Notes under the pieces: generated by a model
Database searches by the model: none
What the model was told of the DNA's origin: nothing
The model's input: the letters and a program-made list of their open reading frames with translations, nothing else
Assembly: GCA_023436685.1 (NCBI GenBank)
Contig: JAEZIL010000161.1
Location: 1 to 10,953, forward strand
Length of the DNA stretch: 10,953 nt
Origin: Bacteroidota bacterium
Lineage (GTDB): Bacteria; Bacteroidota; Bacteroidia; Chitinophagales; Chitinophagaceae
Reading direction: 5' to 3'
Position numbers and translations under genes: made by a program
Shown here: in pieces, positions 1-7,545 of the stretch
How the letters are laid out: each line of letters begins with the position of its first letter
Numbering within the stretch: the first letter of the stretch is position 1

Positions 1-2
1 CT

Positions 3-1511
3 ATTACCGGTGGGGCAGCAGCTACAAATGCGGGGCCCGCTATTACAATATCATTTATTATAGCTGCTGTAGGCTGTGCTTTTGCCGGTTTGTGTTATGC
101 CGAATTCGCATCTATGATACCTATAGCAGGTAGTGCTTATACCTACTCATTTGCTACAATGGGCGAATTTATTGCCTGGATTATTGGGTGGGACCTGGTA
201 CTTGAGTATGCTGTGGGTGCGGCAACTGTATCTATTAGCTGGTCTCGCTACCTGGTAAAGTTTCTGGAATATTTCAATGTGCACCTGGACCCTGCCTGGA
301 CATTGTCTCCTTTTGACGGGGGGATAATTAACTTACCTGCAGTATCTATTATCATATTAATGTCGCTGTTGCTGGTAAAGGGTACAAAGGAGTCGGCATT
401 TGTTAACGGTATCATCGTAGTGTTGAAAGTGGCCGTGGTATTGGTATTTATTGCATTGGGCTGGCAATATATACGCCCTGAAAACTATACACCATATATA
501 CCACAGAATACAGGCACTTTTGGTGAGTTTGGTTTTAGCGGTATCATTCGTGCGGCGGCTATAGTATTTTTTGCATACATTGGTTTCGATGCTGTGTCAA
601 CAGCCGCACAGGAGTCAAAAAATCCTAAGCGCGATATGCCTATAGGCATATTATTATCGTTAGGTATCTGTACTATTTTGTATATACTTTTTGCCCATGT
701 AATGACCGGCGTTGCCAATTATCAAATGTTTGCAGGCAAGGATGGGATAGCGCCAGTTGCTGTGGCCATTGATAATATGGGTACACCAACAGCAGATGGA
801 ACAATAATGCCGGATTATCCATGGCTCAATAAAGCCATTATTATTGCCATACTGGGTGGTTATTCATCGGTGATACTTGTAATGTTGATGGGTCAGTCGA
901 GGGTGTTTTTCAGTATGAGTAAAGATGGGCTATTACCTAAAGTATTCTCAGAAGTGCATCCTAAATACCGTACACCCGCAAAGAACAACTTTCTATTTAT
1001 GCTGTTCGTAAGCTTGTTCGCAGCATTTGTACCGGCGCGTATTGTAGGTGAAATGACCAGTATAGGCACTTTGTTTGCATTTATATTGGTATGTATCGGT
1101 GTTATGGTTATGCGCCGTAAAATGCCCGATGCTCCAAGAGCTTTCCGTACACCATTGGTACCATTGGTGCCTATATTAGGTATTGTTACCTGTCTTTTTA
1201 TGATGGTATTTTTACCTCTGGATACCTGGATACGTTTAATTGTATGGATGATGATAGGATTTGATATATACCTGTTTTACGGAATGCGTAATAGCATACT
1301 TAATAATGGAATGTTTACACGCAGCAGCTTCCGCACAGTATCTTTGTCAGGTATTGCAATGGTAGTAATATTGATAATCGTGGCCATACTGCATCATAAT
1401 ACGCCCGGAGCGGACGATGCCGCATTGTTCAATTTCTCTATTGTGTTCTCATTAATTCATTTGATCTTATATATCATTACGGCTAACAAAGGCAAGAAAG
1501 ACATTGTATAA
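3..1511 (+). CDS. APC-superfamily amino acid permease (cationic amino acid transporter-like), 5' truncated by window
   Basis: Inner-membrane secondary transporter, probably importing amino acids by proton symport or exchange. The reading frame is open from base 3, so the gene begins before the window; the TTG at position 90 is internal. The visible 502 residues begin ITGGAAATNAGPAI, which in this family directly follows the substrate-binding GAGIF motif of helix 1. They continue with AGLCYAEFASMIPIAGSAYT, a signature of the YhdG/CAT branch of the APC superfamily. I count about 13 hydrophobic segments, which with the missing first helix suggests 14 spans, as in CAT-type carriers. About 40-60 N-terminal residues should be missing, judged from family length. 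The helix-8 region carries GQSRVFFSMSKDGLLP, also typical of the family. The C-terminus is intact and a palindromic terminator follows the stop within 12 bases. Substrate specificity cannot be read from sequence alone; family assignment is firm. Confidence 0.93.
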   Translation: MTGGAAATNAGPAITISFIIAAVGCAFAGLCYAEFASMIPIAGSAYTYSFATMGEFIAWIIGWDLVLEYAVGAATVSISWSRYLVKFLEYFNVHLDPAWTLSPFDGGIINLPAVSIIILMSLLLVKGTKESAFVNGIIVVLKVAVVLVFIALGWQYIRPENYTPYIPQNTGTFGEFGFSGIIRAAAIVFFAYIGFDAVSTAAQESKNPKRDMPIGILLSLGICTILYILFAHVMTGVANYQMFAGKDGIAPVAVAIDNMGTPTADGTIMPDYPWLNKAIIIAILGGYSSVILVMLMGQSRVFFSMSKDGLLPKVFSEVHPKYRTPAKNNFLFMLFVSLFAAFVPARIVGEMTSIGTLFAFILVCIGVMVMRRKMPDAPRAFRTPLVPLVPILGIVTCLFMMVFLPLDTWIRLIVWMMIGFDIYLFYGMRNSILNNGMFTRSSFRTVSLSGIAMVVILIIVAILHHNTPGADDAALFNFSIVFSLIHLILYIITANKGKKDIV

Positions 1512-1522
1512 TAGTTCTGATT

Positions 1523-1558
1523 ATATAAACCCTTCATGCATGAAGGGTTTATATTTTT
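1523..1558 (+). terminator. Rho-independent terminator of the permease gene
   Basis: A perfect 32-base palindrome (1523-1554, centre between 1538 and 1539; arms rich in AAACCCTTCATG) is followed by a short T run (1554-1558). It lies 11 bases after the permease stop codon. Because it is fully symmetric it could fold on either strand, but only the + strand has a gene ending here. Confidence 0.85.
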
Positions 1559-1575
1559 AATAAGCTAGTGGCGCG

Positions 1576-1600
1576 GTTTTATATGATTATGATATAAAAC
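1576..1600. repeat. Perfect 9-bp inverted repeat just before the small-protein start
   Basis: Arms GTTTTATAT (1576-1584) and ATATAAAAC (1592-1600) are exact reverse complements separated by the 7-base spacer GATTATG. The right arm ends 9 bases before the ATG at 1610, where a ribosome would bind. It has no following T run and an upstream terminator already exists, so it is not an obvious terminator. It could be a repressor operator or an mRNA hairpin over the translation start; its role is unproven. Confidence 0.5.
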
Positions 1601-1609
1601 ACTACGATC

Positions 1610-1840
1610 ATGAATCTTAAACCAATTGACAACAAAACATTAAGGACAATAGGGTTAGTAACGCTTGCAGCAGGTGCATTGTACTATCCGGCAATGAAAT
1701 TGTTTAACTACTTACGTACAAAACAATCTAATGGTAACAAATTGCCAACCAGCAATGCCAAAAATTTCGCACCGTCTTACCGGGGTAAGCATAAACCTCA
1801 TCACAGGCAGGCACATAGCCATAATGGCGAATTAGCTTAA
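1610..1840 (+). CDS. small single-span membrane protein with His-rich basic tail, hypothetical
   Basis: I do not recognise a named family. The 76-residue product has a short polar N-terminus and one hydrophobic segment at about residues 11-30 (TIGLVTLAAGALYYPAMKLF). A strongly basic, low-complexity tail follows, with six histidines among its last 17 residues (HKPHHRQAHSHNG). There is no signal peptidase site or lipobox, so it is probably a bitopic inner-membrane protein with a soluble tail, possibly metal-binding because of the histidines (inference only). Support for a real gene is that it fills the gap between two strong terminators, uses ATG, and ends 17 bases before its own hairpin terminator. 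A perfect inverted repeat lies directly upstream. No Shine-Dalgarno sequence is seen, which is normal for Bacteroidota. The overlapping frame on the other strand is less plausible. Confidence 0.68.
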   Translation: MNLKPIDNKTLRTIGLVTLAAGALYYPAMKLFNYLRTKQSNGNKLPTSNAKNFAPSYRGKHKPHHRQAHSHNGELA

Positions 1841-1857
1841 TATAAATTAGCGTGATA

Positions 1858-1898
1858 CAACGGGCGTAAGGCAATGCTTTGCGCCCGTTGCTTTTTTT
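1858..1898 (+). terminator. strong Rho-independent terminator after the small protein gene
   Basis: The arms CAACGGGCG (1858-1866) and CGCCCGTTG (1882-1890) pair perfectly. The inner 15 bases can extend the stem through further A-T, G-T and G-C pairs to a 3-base loop. A run of seven T (1892-1898) follows. This insulates the downstream lpd gene from read-through. Confidence 0.92.
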
Positions 1899-1937
1899 AT
1901 ACGCAGGCAATGCTATACCAGAACTGAAAAAAATGGC

Positions 1938-1945
1938 TACATTTG
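1938..1945 (+). promoter_or_regulatory. candidate Bacteroidota -7 promoter element for lpd
   Basis: TACATTTG matches the TAnnTTTG consensus of the primary sigma factor in Bacteroidota. It sits 46 bases before the lpd start, after the preceding terminator, so a transcript would have a leader of about 40 bases. No clear TTG -33 element is seen at the expected 19-21 base distance, so this rests on the -7 box and location only. Confidence 0.45.
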
Positions 1946-1991
1946 TCCGGTTTTATTACAACCGTTTAAACTTTTAAAAGCTAATATTTTT

Positions 1992-3398
1992 ATGGCATAC
2001 GATGTAATCGTAGTAGGTAGTGGCCCCGGCGGATATGTTGCGGCTATACGTGCATCACAGTTAGGTTTTAAGACAGCAATAGTAGAACGTGAGAGCCTGG
2101 GTGGTATCTGTCTGAATTGGGGATGTATCCCAACAAAAGCATTATTGAAATCAGCACAGGTGTTGGAATATATCAGCCATGCGCAGGATTATGGTATACA
2201 GGCAGGCGAATCGAAGGCTGATTTCGCTGCGGTTATCAAACGTAGCCGCGGTGTTGCCGATAAAATGAGCAAGGGTATCCAGTTCCTGATGAAGAAGAAC
2301 AAAATAGACGTTCTGATGGGTATGGGTAAACTGAATGGCAAAAAAGAAGTAGAAGTAACCGGCGCCGATGGTAAAGTGACTGCGCACCAGGCTAAACATA
2401 TTATATTGGCTACAGGTGGCCGAGCACGCCAACTGCCTAACCTGCCAATAGATGGTAAGAAAATAATAGGCTACCGTGAAGCAATGTCTCTGCCTACGCA
2501 ACCAAAATCTATGATAGTTGTAGGTTCTGGTGCAATAGGCGTTGAGTTTGCTTATTTCTACCACAACATGGGCACTAAGGTTACTATTGTTGAGTTTATG
2601 CCGCGCATTGTGCCCGTTGAGGACGAGGATGTATCGAAAGAACTGGAAAAAATCTACAAGAAGAAAGGCATTGAAGTAATGACTAACGCTTCGGTAGAAA
2701 AAGTAGAAGCTGCAGGCAATGGTGTAAAAGCTACTGTGAAAACTAAAGACGGTAATATCACTCTAGAAGCTGATATTGTATTGAGTGCAGTAGGCGTTTC
2801 TACCAATATCGAAAACATTGGCCTGGAAGCCTTGAACATTAAACTGGAGAAAGATAAAGTAGCAGTAGATAAGCATTACAAAACGAATGTAGATGGTATC
2901 TATGCTATTGGTGATATAGTTCCCGGCCAGGCATTGGCGCACGTAGCTATGAAAGAAGCTGTAATATGCGTTGAGGCTATTGCTAACAAAGAAGGTAAAT
3001 ACCATCATGTGCCTGAAGCGCTGGATTACGGTAATGTACCGGGTTGTACTTACTGCTCGCCTGAAATAGCATCGGTTGGCATGACGGAGAAACAAGCCAA
3101 AGAAGCGGGTTATGAAATTAAAGTAGGTAAATTCCCATTCTCGGCTTCAGGTAAAGCAAGTGCAGCAGGCGCTAATGAAGGTTTTGTAAAGGTGATCTTT
3201 GATGCTAAGTATGGTGAATGGCTGGGTACACACATGATAGGCGCTAATGTAACAGAGATAATTGCACAAACAGTTGCCAGCCGCAAACTGGAAACCACAT
3301 GGCAAGAGCAATTAGATACAATATTCCCGCACCCAACAATGAGTGAAGCTGTGAAAGATGCGATAGAGGTTGCCTTGGGTGAGGCAATACATTTGTAA
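1992..3398 (+). CDS. lpdA: dihydrolipoyl dehydrogenase (E3 component)
   Basis: Cytoplasmic FAD- and NAD-dependent flavoenzyme that reoxidises dihydrolipoamide on 2-oxoacid dehydrogenase complexes and the glycine cleavage system, forming NADH. All hallmarks are visible in the 468 residues: FAD-binding GxGxxG (GSGPGG, residues 9-14), the redox-active disulfide in GGICLNWGCIPTK (C40 and C45), and the ATGGR segment near residue 140. The NAD-binding GSGAIG lies at 178-183, and the second FAD motif YAIGD at 304-308. The C-terminal dimerisation domain ends in HPTMSEA, supplying the catalytic H447-E452 pair. Length is usual for the family. The start ATG lies immediately before the first beta strand, leaving no room for an alternative start. 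No E1 or E2 gene is adjacent and terminators flank both sides, so it appears to be transcribed alone and is probably shared between complexes. The symbol lpdA is the customary name; I cannot exclude other Lpd paralogues elsewhere in the genome. Confidence 0.97.
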   Translation: MAYDVIVVGSGPGGYVAAIRASQLGFKTAIVERESLGGICLNWGCIPTKALLKSAQVLEYISHAQDYGIQAGESKADFAAVIKRSRGVADKMSKGIQFLMKKNKIDVLMGMGKLNGKKEVEVTGADGKVTAHQAKHIILATGGRARQLPNLPIDGKKIIGYREAMSLPTQPKSMIVVGSGAIGVEFAYFYHNMGTKVTIVEFMPRIVPVEDEDVSKELEKIYKKKGIEVMTNASVEKVEAAGNGVKATVKTKDGNITLEADIVLSAVGVSTNIENIGLEALNIKLEKDKVAVDKHYKTNVDGIYAIGDIVPGQALAHVAMKEAVICVEAIANKEGKYHHVPEALDYGNVPGCTYCSPEIASVGMTEKQAKEAGYEIKVGKFPFSASGKASAAGANEGFVKVIFDAKYGEWLGTHMIGANVTEIIAQTVASRKLETTWQEQLDTIFPHPTMSEAVKDAIEVALGEAIHL

Positions 3399-3420
3399 TA
3401 AAACGCACAGAACGATTGGG

Positions 3421-3454
3421 ACAAAAAGGCTGCTTGAAAAAGCAGCCTTTTTGT
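3421..3454 (+). terminator. Rho-independent terminator of lpd
   Basis: A 15-bp perfect stem with arms ACAAAAAGGCTGCTT (3421-3435) and AAGCAGCCTTTTTGT (3440-3454) closes a GAAA tetraloop. The T-rich descending arm serves as the U tract. It begins 22 bases after the lpd stop. Confidence 0.93.
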
Positions 3455-3531
3455 ATATATGATAAATGTCATTTTTAATTAGGGATTAATATGATTTCCT
3501 TTATTATTACAATGGCTAACACATATAAATC

Positions 3532-5421
3532 ATGAAAAATTTTACCCATTACCCCAGGTTACTTCTGTTACTAGCAATTTTATTATCATCTGCAGGTTTA
3601 AAGGCACAAACTTACTGTTCGGGATCTTTCTTTTCATCGGGATGCGCAAGTTTTGGAGATTATATACAATCCTTTTCTACGACAGGAGGTATTACTAATA
3701 TTACAAACAATAGTACTGGTTGCGGTTCGGGTAGTTACACGTTTTATTCTTCAATGTCAGTTACGGCAGTGCAAGGTACATCGTTCAACTTTTCAATCAC
3801 CAATACACCTTCCAGCGGTAATGAATACTTTAATATATGGGTAGACTGGAATGACGATGGTGACTTTACCGATGCCGGCGAAAGTATGTACACTTCGGGA
3901 TCTACCAGCGCAAGTGCTACTATAACAGGCAGTATTACTGTACCTGTGGGGGCTACTGTAGGTACTACCAGACTGCGTGTTATGGTTAACTATGGTTCAA
4001 ATGGCAGTTCTTGCCTGGGTTCCACCTGGGGCGAAGTAGAAGACTATAATATGGTTGTACAAGCTGCATGTGCTGCGCCTACCGGTGTTACAGCAAATAA
4101 TGTTGCCAGCAATACTGCAGATTTTAACTGGAACGCAGTTTCGGGTGTTCTGGGTTATGAATATGTAATAGATCAAACAGCTACAAGCCCTACAACGGCC
4201 GGTACTTTTGTAAGCACTAATAGCTATAGTGAATCAGGATTAACTTCCAGCACTGCATATTATTTCCATGTGCGCACTAAATGTACTGCAACCGACTTTT
4301 CCAGCTGGGTGAACATTCCATTTACTACTACATTCAATCCTTGTCCATACCCAGGTGGAATAACATTTACACCAACCGGAACATCGGTAGCCGATTTTAG
4401 CTGGACCGCAGTAAGTGGATCGGGCGGATATGAATATTTGGTAAGCACATCAAGCACAAATCCTACTATTAGTGGTACACCTACAACAAATACATGGGCT
4501 ACAGTTACCGGTTTAACAGGTGGAGGTACTTATTACTTCTTTTTGCGCAATGCATGTACATCGCCAAGTGGCTTGTCTGACTGGACACGACTGCAATTTG
4601 TAATGCCGGAATGTTACCAGCCGGGAAGTATTCTTGTTTCCGGAGTTACAGATACTTCTGCAGATTTTATGTGGGGTATAACAAGCAATGCAAACTACTA
4701 CGAATACCAGGTTGATACAAATATTGCTCCGCCAGCGGGAGGGTCAGGTTTTAGTTCAACAACAGGTATGAGCGCTCACGTTGAAAATCTTATACCTCAA
4801 ACAAAATACTACATACATCTGCGTTCAAGATGTTTTACAAGCGACAGTTCGGCTTGGGTACTGGATTCGATAGTTACCAGAATGGGTTGTTTAAGGCCTG
4901 TTGTTACAATAAACGGAGCTCAGACAAATAATGTTTCAGCAGCCTGGGATGCCGTACCTAACGCCATTGCATACGAGTACAGGGTAAGCCACTCGAACTC
5001 GGTACCTGCTTTTGGTACTGAAACTACAAATACATTTACCGGGCCTATTACGCTGCCAACCGACGGGAAGGATTATTATTTACATGTACGAGCCAAGTGC
5101 AATAGCCAATTCAGTTTCTCTACATGGGTAACGCATCCATTGCGTGTAATGCCAACAGGTGTTGCTAATTTATCCGGTAATATTTTTGATATCTATGTTC
5201 ATCCTAACCCTGTTAAAAATATAGTATCCATTAGCATCATAGGTACCGTAGAAAATGGTTTGCTGACATTGTATGACGCTACAGGTAAATTAATTCAGCA
5301 ATTGCATGGGAATGCAATTAGCACAATTGATATGGATATGTCATCTCTAGCACAGGGAATATACATGCTGAAGTATCAAGACAACCTGAATAGCAGGGTA
5401 ATTAAACTAACAAAGGAGTAA
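3532..5421 (+). CDS. secreted GEVED / fibronectin-III-like protein with T9SS sorting domain (paralogue 1)
   Basis: Large exported or surface-anchored protein (629 residues), probably adhesive or matrix-binding; no enzymatic domain is visible. A signal peptide of about 25 residues ends at LKAQ/TYC. Residues 26-178 form a GEVED-type domain, with WVDWNDDGDF at 103-112 (an Asp-rich, calcium-loop-like stretch) and the name-giving GEVEDY at 167-172. Four fibronectin-III-like modules follow, starting near residues 180, 269, 359 and 452. Each has a Cys at its beginning and a second in an R-x-x-C motif (RTKC, RNAC, RSRC, RAKC). Cys pairs are C180/C251, C271/C342, C361/C434 and C453/C523. Residues about 551-629 are a type A T9SS sorting domain (HPNP at 557-560, LYDATGKLI, ending KLTKE), so export across the outer membrane and sorting-signal cleavage are expected. 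The downstream neighbour is a paralogue with the same architecture. The start ATG directly precedes the signal peptide. The ligand is unknown. Confidence 0.93.
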   Translation: MKNFTHYPRLLLLLAILLSSAGLKAQTYCSGSFFSSGCASFGDYIQSFSTTGGITNITNNSTGCGSGSYTFYSSMSVTAVQGTSFNFSITNTPSSGNEYFNIWVDWNDDGDFTDAGESMYTSGSTSASATITGSITVPVGATVGTTRLRVMVNYGSNGSSCLGSTWGEVEDYNMVVQAACAAPTGVTANNVASNTADFNWNAVSGVLGYEYVIDQTATSPTTAGTFVSTNSYSESGLTSSTAYYFHVRTKCTATDFSSWVNIPFTTTFNPCPYPGGITFTPTGTSVADFSWTAVSGSGGYEYLVSTSSTNPTISGTPTTNTWATVTGLTGGGTYYFFLRNACTSPSGLSDWTRLQFVMPECYQPGSILVSGVTDTSADFMWGITSNANYYEYQVDTNIAPPAGGSGFSSTTGMSAHVENLIPQTKYYIHLRSRCFTSDSSAWVLDSIVTRMGCLRPVVTINGAQTNNVSAAWDAVPNAIAYEYRVSHSNSVPAFGTETTNTFTGPITLPTDGKDYYLHVRAKCNSQFSFSTWVTHPLRVMPTGVANLSGNIFDIYVHPNPVKNIVSISIIGTVENGLLTLYDATGKLIQQLHGNAISTIDMDMSSLAQGIYMLKYQDNLNSRVIKLTKE

Positions 5422-5439
5422 GATTCGTTTAAACATAGG

Positions 5440-5482
5440 ATTAAAACAATTTGCAGGGTTATAACCTTCAAGTTGTTTTAAT
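5440..5482 (+). terminator. probable terminator hairpin after paralogue 1
   Basis: Arms ATTAAAACAA (5440-5449) and TTGTTTTAAT (5473-5482) are exact reverse complements. The enclosed bases can extend the hairpin, with a nested palindrome GGTTATAACC at 5457-5466. The sequence after it is T-rich (CATTTTTAATTTT). The stem is A-T rich and weaker than the other terminators here, so read-through into the second paralogue is possible. Confidence 0.55.
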
Positions 5483-5528
5483 TCATTTTTAATTTTAAAA
5501 TTAAAATTCAACTAAGGCATAGTTGGGG

Positions 5529-5554
5529 AGTCGTTTTTTGATTTAAAATCGACT
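5529..5554 (+). repeat. small imperfect inverted repeat upstream of paralogue 2
   Basis: AGTCG (5529-5533) and CGACT (5550-5554) are complementary. The stem can be extended by TTTT/AAAA with one bulged T. It lies 30 bases before the ATG at 5584, within the only upstream space available for a promoter. It may be a leader hairpin or a protein-binding site. In this A-T rich stretch chance is a fair explanation, and I could not identify a TAnnTTTG box here. Confidence 0.25.
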
Positions 5555-5583
5555 AATTTAATCGCATTATATAATATAATGCT

Positions 5584-7461
5584 ATGAAAAAATTTACCCC
5601 TTCAATTTTTCGTAGTGCAATATTTGCTTGTATTGCATTATTAACGCCTCTATTTGTTCAAGCGCAGCCCTGTAGTCCGTACGATTATTGTTATGGCTAT
5701 TATTATTGCGCTGGTTTTACTACCTCTGGTGCCGAGACTGATATAAGTGTTTTTACTAACTGTTCAAACTCGTCATCAGGCTCGTACTCTTATAACTCAA
5801 CTGATGTTATTGAAGCCGTGAAAGGCACTAGTTTTGATTTTACTATTACTAATGGCCCAGGGTCCTATATGTATTATAACATATGGATTGACTGGAATAA
5901 TGATAACGACTTCAGTGATGCCGGTGAAAGTGTTTTTTCAAGTGGATTTACATACTATTATTCGGATCAGACAGGAACTATAAACGTACCGTCAGGTACC
6001 AGTATAGGTGTAAAGCGTGTTAGAGTAATGGCTAGTTACTATGGTAACGGCTCGCCATGCTGGACATACTGGGGTATTGGTGAAACTGAGGACTATGATC
6101 TGAACGTATTACCATCGTGCCCCAAACCAACCAGTGTTGCTGCAAGTAATGTGAGCGGTAATAGTGCTGATATTAACTGGGATCCAATGCCGGGTGCTAT
6201 GGGTTATGAATATGCACTAAATCAAAGCTCAACACCTCCTACAACTGCAGGTACTTTTACTACTTCTAATAGCTATGGTGCATTTGGATTAAATGCTTCC
6301 AGCGGCTATTATTTCCATGTCCGCACAAAATGTAGTTCATCAGATTATTCTTTGTGGTCAACTATAAACTTTTCTACAATCTATAATCCATGTCCGTATC
6401 CCGGTGGCATCACCGTAAATACACCTACAGCGTCAGACGCTGATTTTAGCTGGAGTCCTGTTTCTGGTTCGCTGGGATATTATTATGTACTTAGCACTTT
6501 ATCAACCGCACCTACCGTAACAGGTACCTTTACTACAGGTACTTCAGGTGCTGAATCTGGATTAACAGGTGGAGCAGAATACTATTTGTATGTGCGTAAT
6601 ATTTGTTCTCCAACAAGTATATCAGACTGGACAAGGCAGCCTTTTATAATGCCTGAATGTGCGGTGCCAGGTGCTGTGCTTACAACAGGTATTACAGATA
6701 CATCTGCTGATTTTATTTGGGGCCTTGCTAATAACGCGGGTTATTATGAATATCAGGTTGACCCTAACTATAATCCACCAGCAGGTGGCTCCGGGCTTTC
6801 AAGTACAACAGGTATGAGTGCACATGTCGAAGGCCTTTTACCACAAACAAAATATTATGTCCACTTACGTTCACGTTGTTTTATTAACGACACATCGGCT
6901 TGGTTGTTAGATTCTCTGGTTACACGTGTTGGTTGTTTAGTTCCCCAGTTGGTTATCAGCAACCCTAATACTAATAATCCCGGAGTGACATGGGATCCTA
7001 TACCTCAAGCAATTGCTTATGAGTACAGAATGAACAATTCTGATGATGCGCCTGCCTATGGTACCGAGATAACAAGCACTACATTACCACCTATTACACT
7101 ACCTAATGATGGTAAAGATTATTTTATACATGTTCGTGCAAAATGTAATAGCCAGTTTAACTTTTCCCGATGGAATACGCAGCCATTAAGGCTTAGTGGG
7201 GTTAACGTGATAAACGTACAAGGAAATGTATTTAGTGTAACGGCACACCCTAATCCTGTAAAAGATGTATTGCAAGTGAAAGTTAATGGCAGCAATGAAA
7301 CAGCTACTTTATACTTAACTGATATCACAGGTAAAATTGTTCGTGAAACAACACTTACAACAAATACTGAAATAAACATGTCCGGATTAACCCCTGGCAT
7401 CTATATGTTGAAATACATCAGCAGTACACGTTCGGAAGTATTAAAGCTAACCAAGGAATAA
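5584..7461 (+). CDS. secreted GEVED / fibronectin-III-like protein with T9SS sorting domain (paralogue 2)
   Basis: Secreted or surface-displayed protein (625 residues) with the same layout as the gene before it. A signal peptide ends at about residue 28 (FVQAQ/PCSP). The GEVED-type region spans about 29-177, with IWIDWNNDNDF and the variant signature GETEDY at 166-171. Four fibronectin-III-like modules start near residues 179, 268, 357 and 450, and a T9SS sorting domain runs from about 549 (HPNP at 555-558, YLTDITGKIV, ending KLTKE). Cys pairs C179/C250, C270/C341, C359/C432 and C451/C521 repeat the spacing of the neighbour exactly. The GEVED N-terminus differs most: it is Tyr- and Cys-rich (YDYCYGYYYCAGF) and lacks the GDYIQSF stretch of paralogue 1. 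By eye, module 3 is about 73% identical between the copies and module 1 about 52%. Silent positions also differ, which points to an old duplication. A strong terminator follows. Function is probably adhesion or matrix binding (inference). Confidence 0.92.
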   Translation: MKKFTPSIFRSAIFACIALLTPLFVQAQPCSPYDYCYGYYYCAGFTTSGAETDISVFTNCSNSSSGSYSYNSTDVIEAVKGTSFDFTITNGPGSYMYYNIWIDWNNDNDFSDAGESVFSSGFTYYYSDQTGTINVPSGTSIGVKRVRVMASYYGNGSPCWTYWGIGETEDYDLNVLPSCPKPTSVAASNVSGNSADINWDPMPGAMGYEYALNQSSTPPTTAGTFTTSNSYGAFGLNASSGYYFHVRTKCSSSDYSLWSTINFSTIYNPCPYPGGITVNTPTASDADFSWSPVSGSLGYYYVLSTLSTAPTVTGTFTTGTSGAESGLTGGAEYYLYVRNICSPTSISDWTRQPFIMPECAVPGAVLTTGITDTSADFIWGLANNAGYYEYQVDPNYNPPAGGSGLSSTTGMSAHVEGLLPQTKYYVHLRSRCFINDTSAWLLDSLVTRVGCLVPQLVISNPNTNNPGVTWDPIPQAIAYEYRMNNSDDAPAYGTEITSTTLPPITLPNDGKDYFIHVRAKCNSQFNFSRWNTQPLRLSGVNVINVQGNVFSVTAHPNPVKDVLQVKVNGSNETATLYLTDITGKIVRETTLTTNTEINMSGLTPGIYMLKYISSTRSEVLKLTKE

Positions 7462-7481
7462 TTTGGTTAAACATCAGTGAT

Positions 7482-7509
7482 AGCCGCACCAATGGTGCGG
7501 CTTTTTTTT
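7482..7509 (+). terminator. Rho-independent terminator after paralogue 2
   Basis: Stem GCCGCACC (7483-7490) and GGTGCGGC (7494-7501) with a 3-base AAT loop, extendable by one A-T pair, is followed by a run of eight T (7502-7509). It is a textbook terminator 20 bases after the stop codon at 7461. Confidence 0.95.
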
Positions 7510-7539
7510 GCAGGCTAGTCTGTAATGCGATTACCTTTG
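7507..7539 (+). promoter_or_regulatory. Bacteroidota-type promoter of the RsmB-like gene (-33 TTTG, -7 TACCTTTG)
   Basis: TACCTTTG at 7532-7539 matches TAnnTTTG exactly, and TTTG at 7507-7510 lies 21 bases upstream, as expected for the -33 element. The predicted transcription start is a few bases after 7539, around 7544-7548. This promoter overlaps the upstream ATG at 7525, so translation from that codon is unlikely and the ATG at 7546 is favoured. The -33 box is borrowed from the T run of the preceding terminator. Confidence 0.6.
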
Positions 7540-7545
7540 TGCCTT

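Noticed and set aside
90..92. TTG as a start codon for the permease
   Set aside because: The frame is open and clearly homologous to the family from base 3 onward, so the TTG is an internal Leu codon in the second helix.
1728..1910. 60-residue open frame on the - strand overlapping the small protein gene
   Set aside because: It runs through the terminator hairpin at 1858-1898 and has no recognisable feature; the + strand frame fits the flanking terminators better.
2151..3472. Several long open frames on the strand opposite lpd (for example 2151-2564, 2763-3095, 3110-3472)
   Set aside because: They lie entirely or almost entirely inside a clear lpd gene, read as compositional shadows with no domain, and the last runs through the lpd terminator.
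4069..7180. Whether the FN3-like repeats are a DNA-level tandem repeat able to recombine
   Set aside because: The modules within one protein are similar in pattern but diverged at the DNA level; I see no long identical stretches that would mark a recent nucleotide repeat.
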